Origin: an uncultured Lachnospiraceae bacterium
GTDB lineage: Bacteria > Bacillota > Clostridia > Lachnospirales > Lachnospiraceae
Length of the DNA: 64,000 nucleotides
Reading direction: 5' to 3'
Assembly (NCBI GenBank): GCA_910579395.1
Contig: CAJTUC010000021.1
Span: 1 to 64,000, forward strand
The notes under the pieces are model-generated. The model was not told the origin of the DNA and did not search any database. It worked only from the letters and a program-made list of their open reading frames with translations. Shown piece after piece: positions 1-7,800 of this stretch. The position numbers and the translations under genes are program-made. How positions within the stretch are numbered: the stretch's first letter is position 1; the number at the start of each line of letters is the position of its first letter.

Positions 1-425
1 GGTTCCAGAATCCTTGCATAAACCAGATCCGAGAGGATGGCGTTGATGTCATATCTGAATTTGTATTTTGCTTTCAGTTTTCTGCATAGTTTGTGCATTT
101 GCATCCCATAATAAACGGACTGTGGGAACAGATAGCCGCCCCGATAAAATTTCTGTACCCCATAGTCAAGCTGCCGGTCAGCGCGGAATGGGATCATTAT
201 GGTTTTGGCTTCTTTTTCCTTTTTATATTTTTCTGTTTCCAGTTTTACTTCGTTTTTTGCCCATGCAAGCACATCATCCCTTGTTGGACCGTGTTCGGGA
301 AGAAGTTGTTCCAATGTTCCGAGTTTACGGATGATCTTTGATGAAGTACCGCCGCCTGATTTGGCATAGGACTTTGCTATGTAAAACGATTCCGCATTTT
401 TTGATTTTGTGATATGAAGATTCAT
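1..425 (-). CDS. IS1634-type transposase, N-terminal part (runs off the left edge)
   Basis: The frame opens with ATG at 425 (minus strand) behind an AGGAGG ribosome binding site at about 431-437 and stays open to the window edge, giving about 141 residues. The start reads MNLHITKSKNAESFYIAKSY and continues with GTSSKIIRKLGTLEQL, which resembles the N-terminal region of IS1634-family (IS4 superfamily DDE) transposases. The catalytic DDE residues would lie beyond the edge, so activity cannot be judged. In related bacteria dxr and rseP usually precede ispG; here an insertion sequence sits there instead. The family call comes from recognising the N-terminus only. Confidence 0.75.
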   Translation of the reverse strand, partial: MNLHITKSKNAESFYIAKSYAKSGGGTSSKIIRKLGTLEQLLPEHGPTRDDVLAWAKNEVKLETEKYKKEKEAKTIMIPFRADRQLDYGVQKFYRGGYLFPQSVYYGMQMHKLCRKLKAKYKFRYDINAILSDLVYARILE

Positions 426-439
426 GCGCATTCCTCCTA

Positions 440-560
440 TGCCTTATTATAACACACAATAGCATAAAATAACATACATAAACACAAAATATTTGACAAA
501 AAAAGAAGCCTTTTTTCAAGGCTTTCAAGCACTTTTTCTTATATTCAACTGTCAAACTCC
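440..560 (-). promoter_or_regulatory. Promoter and end region of the insertion sequence
   Basis: A perfect TATAAT lies at 446-451 on the minus strand, about 20 nt upstream of the transposase ATG; no convincing -35 box is visible. Further out, 503-525 holds a short AAGCCTT/AAGGCTT hairpin beside A and T runs that could end transcription entering from outside. The outer IS end probably lies near 545-560, where AT-rich sequence gives way to a GC-richer stretch, but no second end is in the window to define the terminal inverted repeat. Confidence 0.35.
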
Positions 561-627
561 CGCGAGGGAGAAAGCGAGGTAGAAAAGGGAAAATAGCTTT
601 TCTAATTTTCCTGTATGATGTAAAATA

Positions 628-661
628 GGGTGAGAAGAACTTCTATAAGACAAACAACCCT
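628..661 (+). repeat. Family A leader element, truncated copy
   Basis: This begins GGGTGAGAAGAACTTCT directly after TAAAATA and closes with ACCC, so it can form a small hairpin. The first 17 nt match the left side of the full family A elements at 25023, 27089 and 61118, but the internal helices and the terminator-like hairpin are absent. It sits just ahead of the ispG ribosome binding site and looks like a deletion remnant of the longer element. Confidence 0.5.
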
Positions 662-690
662 ATGAAATTGTATGGAAACGGAGGATAGAG

Positions 691-1746
691 ATGTATCGGG
701 AGCAGACGAAGGTAATAAAAATAGGAGACAGGGTAATCGGCGGTGGCAATCCGATTCTGATACAGTCAATGACAAATACGAAAACGGAGGATGTGGAGGC
801 GACAGTGGCGCAGATTCTGCGGCTGGAGCAGGCAGGCTGTGAGATCATCCGCGCTACTGTGCCGACACAGGAAGCGGCGGAAGCATTTCGTGAAATCAAG
901 AAGCGGATTCATATTCCACTCGTGGCGGATATTCATTTTGACTATAAGATGGCAATCGCGGCAATCGAGAACGGTGCGGACAAAATCCGTATCAACCCGG
1001 GGAATATCGGCTGCAGAGATAAGGTTGCGGCAGTCGTTTCCGCGGCAAAAGAGCGGAATATTCCGATTCGTGTGGGCGTTAACAGCGGTTCGCTGGAAAA
1101 AGAGCTGGTCGAAAAATATCATGGCGTAACGGCGGAAGGCATCGTGGAGAGTGCCCTGGACAAAGTCCATATTATCGAAGAATTAAATTATGACAATCTG
1201 GTCATCAGCATCAAGTCTTCCGATGTGATGATGTGTGTTAAAGCGCATGAGATTTTGGCGCAGAAAACGGATTATCCGCTGCACGTCGGCATTACGGAGT
1301 CCGGCACTTTGTACAGCGGGAATATCAAATCTGCGGTCGGACTCGGCATCATTCTGTATCAGGGCATCGGGGATACGATTCGTGTCTCTTTAACGGGCGA
1401 CCCGGTGGAGGAGATCAAGTCGGCGAAGCGGATTTTGAAAACACTTGGATTGCGAAAAGGCGGCATAGAAGTAGTTTCTTGTCCGACCTGCGGCAGGACA
1501 AGAATTGATCTGATCGGACTGGCCGATCAGGTAGAAACGATGGCGGCAGAATTTCCGCTGGATATCAAGGTTGCGGTCATGGGCTGTGCTGTCAACGGGC
1601 CCGGCGAAGCGAAGGAAGCCGATATCGGAATTGCCGGGGGAGACGGAGAAGGCTTGCTTATCAAGCATGGTGAAATCGTCAGAAAAGTGCCGGAGGATAA
1701 ATTATTAGAGACGCTGCAGGAAGAATTGGAGAATTGGGAGTGCTAG
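691..1746 (+). CDS. ispG: 4-hydroxy-3-methylbut-2-enyl diphosphate synthase (flavodoxin type)
   Basis: IspG (GcpE) catalyses the penultimate step of the non-mevalonate isoprenoid pathway, the reductive conversion of MEcPP to HMBPP, with a [4Fe-4S] cluster. The 351-residue length fits the bacterial family. The cluster ligands are visible as C264-x2-C267-x31-C299, and the GPGE motif ends at E306. The N-terminal TIM-barrel part carries typical segments such as IQSMTNTKTEDV and KIRINPGNIG. ATG 691 follows an ACGGAGGATAG ribosome binding site. In many Clostridia ispG is followed directly by polC, as it would be here without the retron insertion. A truncated family A element lies in the leader. Confidence 0.97.
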   Translation: MYREQTKVIKIGDRVIGGGNPILIQSMTNTKTEDVEATVAQILRLEQAGCEIIRATVPTQEAAEAFREIKKRIHIPLVADIHFDYKMAIAAIENGADKIRINPGNIGCRDKVAAVVSAAKERNIPIRVGVNSGSLEKELVEKYHGVTAEGIVESALDKVHIIEELNYDNLVISIKSSDVMMCVKAHEILAQKTDYPLHVGITESGTLYSGNIKSAVGLGIILYQGIGDTIRVSLTGDPVEEIKSAKRILKTLGLRKGGIEVVSCPTCGRTRIDLIGLADQVETMAAEFPLDIKVAVMGCAVNGPGEAKEADIGIAGGDGEGLLIKHGEIVRKVPEDKLLETLQEELENWEC

Positions 1747-1827
1747 GGCGGAAAAGATGCTATTGGATATACAAAAGAAACCGGTCTGTAAGAAGTGGAT
1801 AATGAGATTGGAACAACAAGGTGGCAT

Positions 1828-2517
1828 ATGAGAAACTATATAGTGGACTTAGATAAATTATATCAAGATGAACTTAAAAAGAATGCCGATAAAAAAATAA
1901 GTAAAGATTTTTCTATCTATGTTCCTTTAATTGTAAAGATATATGGAACTCAAAATGGAAACTTTTTAATCAAAAAGAATGAGTTTACAAAGTATCTATA
2001 TATTAAGAATGGATGCCGGGTGTATTTTTCGGATGCCGATATCATAGACATGATTCTGCAAGTAAAAAGGGAACAGACATTGCAGAATCTTATAATCTCA
2101 TTGGCGGATGCCTATCATGGAAATTTTGATACTTATAGGATAGTATTAGGGCAGAATGAGTATGAAGTAAAAGGAATTCCACAAATAAAAGAGAATCAGA
2201 TACTTGTGAACCATCAAGATATAGATATATCTTTTGAAGACCTCTTTATTTTGGTGAATCTGATTATATCTAAGGATTACGCTGCCAGCCCGTTGTGGGA
2301 AGGAAAGCCGAGTTTTTTAAAACAAACGCTTGTAAAATACATATCATTGTTAAAATTATATTATGAATCTGATGTGGCGGCAAGGGAATATTTGGTTGGC
2401 ATGGGGTATGATGTGGATAAAAGGATTCATGAAAATTATGCTGATCAGGAGATGCGGGACGAGAAAAATAATTATTTTTGTGATTTTAATGTATTTGAAG
2501 AGTCCGGGATTTTATGA
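1828..2517 (+). CDS. Hypothetical protein of the retron insertion
   Basis: I do not recognise this 229-residue protein. It is rich in Lys, Asp, Ile and Tyr, has no signal peptide or membrane segment, and its codons are much more AT-rich than those of ispG or polC, in line with the retron genes downstream. I prefer ATG 1828, preceded by AAGGTGG a few bases upstream; an in-frame GTG at 1795 would add 11 residues but lacks a ribosome binding site. It ends a few bases before the retron RNA, so it may be co-transcribed with it. It could be an accessory retron gene, an independent defence gene or unrelated cargo. Confidence 0.6.
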   Translation: MRNYIVDLDKLYQDELKKNADKKISKDFSIYVPLIVKIYGTQNGNFLIKKNEFTKYLYIKNGCRVYFSDADIIDMILQVKREQTLQNLIISLADAYHGNFDTYRIVLGQNEYEVKGIPQIKENQILVNHQDIDISFEDLFILVNLIISKDYAASPLWEGKPSFLKQTLVKYISLLKLYYESDVAAREYLVGMGYDVDKRIHENYADQEMRDEKNNYFCDFNVFEESGIL

Positions 2518-2524
2518 TAAAATG

Positions 2525-2757
2525 AGATAGGATCCTAGTAAGGCTGTATGCCGCCTCAGCGTATGAGGTTAGCGTATTTAAAATTTGGTTAAATTTGTCC
2601 GACTACGTCGATGTTGTGGTTAAAAAGTAAATTTTTACCGGAGGGCCAGGGGCCTGGGAACCTTCAACTGTCGGCAACCTTGCCGCCAGTCGAAGAACCC
2701 CAGCAAAAATTTACTTTTTCCCAAAGAATTATTACCAAATTTAAGTAGGATCCTTTT
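2525..2757 (+). ncRNA. Retron msr-msd RNA
   Basis: The 250-nt gap between two AT-rich genes folds like a retron RNA. Outer repeats: AGGATCCTAGTAA (2529-2541) pairs with its near complement at 2741-2754, and TTTAAAATTTGGTTAA (2577-2592) can extend this pairing with the CCAAATTTAA segment at about 2735-2744. Between them lies hairpin CCTCA/TGAGG (2554-2568) followed by TTAGC, a plausible site for the branching guanosine (G2572). The msd stem is a perfect 15-bp inverted repeat, AAAAAGTAAATTTTT (2622-2636) with its complement at 2705-2719. Inside it nested pairings CTGGG/CCCAG, TTCAACTG/CAGTCGAA and CGGCAA/TTGCCG build a long hairpin. It directly precedes the effector and RT genes. Confidence 0.85.
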
Positions 2758-2768
2758 TTCGTGGAGAA

Positions 2769-3881
2769 ATGATGAAAAGATATATTTTTAATGAGCAGAA
2801 AATAGAAGATGAATATAAGTATATTTTTTTGTGTGGAACAATGTATGGCAGAAATAATCTGACGGACAAGAGAAATGTACTGCGTGCTTATTTATCAGAA
2901 AATAATAGTAATTTCAGACCAATTATTTTAGAGGATAACTTTATGTTCGGGAAAAGCAGACAGCGTCTTTTAAGATATGGAGATATCTATATGAATAATT
3001 TATATCAGGTAGAAATGGTCATGAATTATTTATCTGATAGTAATATTATCATTCAGGAAAGTATTTCTACCGGTGCCGAAGTAGGATTATTTTTGAGTGA
3101 ACCCGGTTCATTGAAAAAAACTTGTTTACTTGTACCGGATAAAACGGCAGTAGAAGAAGATAAACTGGGTACTTTCATACGGCTTGCTTTTGTTGATGTG
3201 CCTAATTTTGTTGATATGCCTAATAAGGTAGATATCATTACATTTTATCCCGAGATTGAAGAAAACCTTGTCTCTGAAAATGTTAAGCATTGGCATACTC
3301 ATTTTTATAAAAATAAGATAGGAACGAATCTTGGCGAAAATATCATTCACTTTCTTGACAAGTGCAATGTAGATTATAAAATTCAATTTTCGAACAATAT
3401 AAAAATGATAGAGAATGGGTATATATATTATAAAGTTATTCATGGCAGTAAATTGGAAATAAAATTGATACCAAGAGTGCTTTTGTGCTGTATAGCTTCC
3501 ATTTTGAATATTGAAAAGGTTTCACGGAATATTTTTGGTAAAAGTAAGAAAATGAAAGTATATATTCGTGAAATGAAGGAAGTTCTGCAGGAAGTTTTTA
3601 TAAATACAATTGGAGAAAAAACGGGAGCAGATATTCAGGAATGTTTTATTAAGGCTCAATGGAATATCAGCGGTGTTTATATTGGACAAATAATTGGAAT
3701 GAGTTTGTATCTTTTTCAGGCTGCCGGTTTTATAAAAATCAAAAAGGATAAGTCATATATTGATAATCGTGAAGTGAAAATAAGCAGGGTAGTTTTAAAA
3801 AAGCCAGATGGAACAAACTTTTTTTTCTATGAGAAATATAAACAATGTATAGGAACAATAGCAGAAACGCAAATATTATGA
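2769..3881 (+). CDS. Retron effector, nucleoside deoxyribosyltransferase-like with C-terminal DNA-binding-type region
   Basis: This 370-residue protein lies between the msr-msd RNA and the RT, as in Ec86/Eco1-type (type II-A) retrons. Residues 17-125 resemble the deoxyribosyltransferase-like fold of the Eco1 effector: YIFLCG near residue 20, a PIILEDNF segment near 55, then SNIIIQESISTGAEVGLFL (91-109) and CLLVPD. E104 in GAEVG appears to match the catalytic glutamate of the Eco1 toxin (TELG motif). The C-terminal part (about 230-370) is helical and may be the winged-helix region. In Eco1 the RT-msDNA complex holds the effector inactive and phage attack releases it; a similar role is inferred here. 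The start could be ATG 2769 or 2772, behind GTGGAG. Confidence 0.8.
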   Translation: MMKRYIFNEQKIEDEYKYIFLCGTMYGRNNLTDKRNVLRAYLSENNSNFRPIILEDNFMFGKSRQRLLRYGDIYMNNLYQVEMVMNYLSDSNIIIQESISTGAEVGLFLSEPGSLKKTCLLVPDKTAVEEDKLGTFIRLAFVDVPNFVDMPNKVDIITFYPEIEENLVSENVKHWHTHFYKNKIGTNLGENIIHFLDKCNVDYKIQFSNNIKMIENGYIYYKVIHGSKLEIKLIPRVLLCCIASILNIEKVSRNIFGKSKKMKVYIREMKEVLQEVFINTIGEKTGADIQECFIKAQWNISGVYIGQIIGMSLYLFQAAGFIKIKKDKSYIDNREVKISRVVLKKPDGTNFFFYEKYKQCIGTIAETQIL

Positions 3882-3891
3882 GAGGCATGCA

Positions 3892-4809
3892 ATGAATGAG
3901 CAATTGATCGTAAAGCATATTAGAACGAAAAATAAAGTGCGTAAAATTGTGACATATAGAGAAAATGGAGAATTAAGGCAATATCATGAGAACGTTGTAA
4001 AGTATCTGAATGAACATACCTATAATTCAATATTTGCCAAAGCATATGCGCCTCACTCTTCGATTTACAAAAATGCTCAGGCACATATGTATAATGATAT
4101 TTTTTTGAAAATGGATATTAAAAATTTTTTTCCAAGTCTGAATCATAAGTATTTGGCCGAGAGTCTCTTTTATGAAATTAATAAAAATACGACAATAAGC
4201 AGAACAGAATGCTGCGATATTGTAAAAAAATGTAGTGTTGGTAATAAAGGGATTCCGTTAGGACTCGTTTCATCTCCCGCATTGGCTAATTTATATATGA
4301 AAGAATTTGACGGGTTATTGTATGGAAAGATTAAGAGAATGGACTTGATAAATCCAATTTATACGCGATATGCTGATGATTTAGTGATATCTTTTAAAGT
4401 AGAAGAGGATTATGAGCAAAAGATAATAGAAATCCAGCGGATAGTAAAAGATTTATTGAAAAAAGTGCATTTATCAATAAATGAAAAAAAGACAGAGTTT
4501 TTTAACCTTGAGAAATCAAATCATGTCCGTATTACTGGAGTGAGCATCACAAAAGATGAAAATGGTCGTAGACATATCAGTATCGGAAAGAAATTAAAAA
4601 ATGAAATATTCTGGGCTGCAATAAATCAATATGATCAGAAGGATAGAAATGATACGGAGATAGCGCATATAAAGGGGCTTTTTTCTTTTGCAATGTCTAT
4701 AGAAAAAAATGGAATAGAAGATTGTTATTCGGAGAATATGAAAGCATTGATTAAGGCCAGGGGTTATCATAGTCTGCAGGAATTGATCAAAGCATTGGGA
4801 AATGAATAG
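3892..4809 (+). CDS. Retron reverse transcriptase
   Basis: This 305-residue RT copies the upstream msr-msd RNA into msDNA. The retron-specific NAxxH motif is NAQAH at 61-65. The palm motifs follow in order: DIKNFFPS (75-82), GIPLGLVSSPALANLYM (from 120), the catalytic YADD box (160-163), a KKTEFF segment, and the RITGV motif equivalent to the retron VTG region. Length and order are normal and all catalytic aspartates are present, so the enzyme looks intact. It starts 10 nt after the effector stop behind a GAGAGGC ribosome binding site, so the two are surely co-transcribed. Codon use is AT-rich like the other insertion genes. Confidence 0.95.
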   Translation: MNEQLIVKHIRTKNKVRKIVTYRENGELRQYHENVVKYLNEHTYNSIFAKAYAPHSSIYKNAQAHMYNDIFLKMDIKNFFPSLNHKYLAESLFYEINKNTTISRTECCDIVKKCSVGNKGIPLGLVSSPALANLYMKEFDGLLYGKIKRMDLINPIYTRYADDLVISFKVEEDYEQKIIEIQRIVKDLLKKVHLSINEKKTEFFNLEKSNHVRITGVSITKDENGRRHISIGKKLKNEIFWAAINQYDQKDRNDTEIAHIKGLFSFAMSIEKNGIEDCYSENMKALIKARGYHSLQELIKALGNE

Positions 4810-4858
4810 CATATTCTGATGAGAGATTGCAGGCTGATAGAAAGGCATGGTTATCCAT

Positions 4859-7800
4859 ATGTCCAAAAAGTTTTTCGAAGTATTTCCAACTTTAAAATTA
4901 AATACCGGTATGCAGGACTTATTTGAGCAGGCAAATGTGGAGCGGATCTCGGCGACCAAACGAAAGGATTTCCTGCGAATCTACATATCGTCCGACAGGC
5001 TGATTCAAAAAGCGGATATTTTTTCCGTTGAGCAGGAAATGAAGAAGCAGTTTTTCCCAAGTGCATCGATGGTCATTCGCATTTACGAGAAGTTCCATCT
5101 TTCCTCGCAGTATACGCCGGAAAAGCTGATGGATATCTATCGGGAAAGCATTTTGTTGGAACTGCGGGATTATTCTCCGATAGAGTATAACCTTTTTAAG
5201 AATGCAGACATTAGTTATCCTTCCGATGGAAAAGTGATGCTGACGATAGAAGATACGGTCCTTGGAAAAGAAAAAGCGGAAGAGCTGGTGCGGATTCTGG
5301 ATAAAGTCTACAATGACCGTTGTGGCTTTTCGGTAGAAGTTCTGACTGCCTATAAGGAACATAAGACCGTTAAACATAAAGAAGAGGATGAAATGCGGCT
5401 GGCGATGCAGATTGCGGAGATTTCCGCGCGCGCGGGTTATGGAAAGGGCGGCGGAAGCGCGGAAACAGACGGAATTTTGCCGGATATTGATGCAGACAGT
5501 AAAGGAAAAGAATCGGGAATAACGATGCCGGAGCCAGTGGATATGGTAGTTTTCCCGGGGGCAGCAGGTCAGGGGAGCGGTGCCGGACCGGCATCTTCCG
5601 GTGCGGGCAAAGGCGGCGTACCTTCGGCGGATGGAAAGGCGCTTCTGAGGAAGGAACCGGGTGCCGGCAGTCAGGGAGGCGTTTTCAGGAAGGGACGGAG
5701 TGCCGACAACGATACGAGAAGGCCGATGAAGCGCTCCGATAATCCGGATGTTCTGTTCGGAAGGGATTTTGAAGGCGATGCACTTCCGATGGAAGAAATC
5801 ATCGGAGAGATTGGCGACGTTGTTGTACGCGGAAAGATTCTGAACTTTGATAAACGCGATATTAAGAACGAGAGGACAATCCTCATTTATGACATTACGG
5901 ATTTTACGGATACGATGACGGTAAAACTGTTCGTGGCAACGGAGCAGGTCGGCGAACTTACGGCAGAAATGAAGCCGGGGGCTTTTGTAAAGCTGAAAGG
6001 AACAGTTGTCATCGATAAGTTTGATCATGAGCTGACAATCGGCTCTATTTATGGTGTGAAAAAAATTCCTGACTTTACGACTTCCCGCTCCGATACGAGC
6101 GTGCGCAAGCGGGTAGAACTGCACTGTCATACGAAGATGAGCGATATGGACGGTGTATCGGAAGCAAAGGATATTGTAAAAAGAGCTTATAAATGGGGAC
6201 ATCCGGCGATCGCAATCACGGACCACGGGGTCTTGCAGTCCTTCCCGGATGCCAATCATGTATGGGAAGATTTATGGAAGGCAGAGAAGAATAAGAGAAA
6301 AGAGGCGGGAGAAGAAGAGCCGGATAAACAGGACTTTTTTAAGATCATCTATGGCGTGGAAGCTTATCTGGTAGACGATCTGCGGGAAATCGTGACGAAT
6401 AATAAAGGACAGGGCTTCCAGGGAACGTTTGTTGTATTCGATATTGAGACGACGGGCTTTTCGCCGGTCAATAACAGAATCATTGAAATTGGTGCGGTCA
6501 AAGTGTCGGCGGGGCAGATTACGGAACGTTTTTCCGCTTTTGTCAATCCGGAGGTGCCGATTCCCTTTGAGATTGAAAAACTGACGGGTATCCAGGATGA
6601 TATGGTGATTGGTGAGCCGACAATCGATGTTATCCTGCCGCAGTTTCTGGATTTCTGCAAAGATGCTGTGCTGGTGGCGCACAATGCTAATTTTGATATG
6701 AGTTTCATCATGGAAAACTGCGATGTGCTGGGAATACCACATGATTTTACCTATGTGGATACCGTTGGCATTGCCCGAATCTTACTGCCCGATCAAGCAA
6801 AGCATACATTGGATGCGGTAGCGAAGACACTGGGTGTATCGCTCGAAAACCATCATCGGGCAGTAGACGATGCGGAGGCGACGGCGGAAATCTTTGTGAA
6901 ATTCATTCCGATGCTGCAGGAAGAGGGAGCGGATACGCTTGCCAAGGTAAATGCGATGGGAAAATCCAGTCCGGATATCGTGAAAAAGCTGCCGACGCAT
7001 CATGCGATCATTTTGGCTAAAAACAATGTGGGACGCATGAACCTGTACCGTTTGGTATCAGAATCACACCTGAACTATTTTGCGAGAAGACCGCGGATTC
7101 CAAAGAGCTTATTGATGGAGTATCGCGAAGGACTGATTCTCGGGAGCGCCTGTGAAGCAGGAGAGTTGTACCGGGCGCTTCTTGATGGAAAGTCGGATGC
7201 AGAAATCGCGAGACTTGTTCGTTTTTATGATTATCTGGAAATACAGCCGCTTGGCAATAATCAGTATATGATCGCATCGGAGAAGCTTCCGAATATCAAT
7301 TCAATGGAAGACATTATGGAAATCAACCGCAAAATCGTGAAACTTGGCGAACAGTTCCATAAACCGGTCGTGGCGACCTGTGATGTGCATTTCCTGGATC
7401 CGGGAGACGAAGTTTACCGAAGGATCATCATGGCAGGGCAGCATTTTGCTGATGCAGATAATCAGGCGCCGCTTTATTATCGGACAACGGAGGAGATGCT
7501 TGCAGAATTCGCATATTTAGGGAGTGACAAAGCGGAGGAAGTAGTCATTACGAACACGAATAAGATTGCGGATATGATAGAGTCCATGTCCCCCGTACGA
7601 CCGGATAAATGTCCACCGGTCATCGAGAACAGCGACAAACTTTTGACCGATATCTGTTATAAGAAAGCGCATGAACTCTATGGGGAAACATTGCCTGAAA
7701 TCGTAGAAGCGCGTCTAAAGCGGGAATTGAATTCAATCATATCCAACGGTTTTGCGGTCATGTACATTATTGCGCAGAAACTGGTATGGAAATCGGTCGA

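Noticed and set aside
325..555. Minus-strand frame of 76 codons at the left end
   Set aside because: It overlaps the transposase start in another frame, crosses its promoter, and lacks a ribosome binding site.
4919..6259. Long open frame on the minus strand opposite polC (446 codons), with similar ones at 7733-8422 and 8423-9121
   Set aside because: They lie wholly inside polC, have no ribosome binding sites, and show skewed composition (many Arg, His, Ile) expected from the reverse strand of a codon-biased gene.
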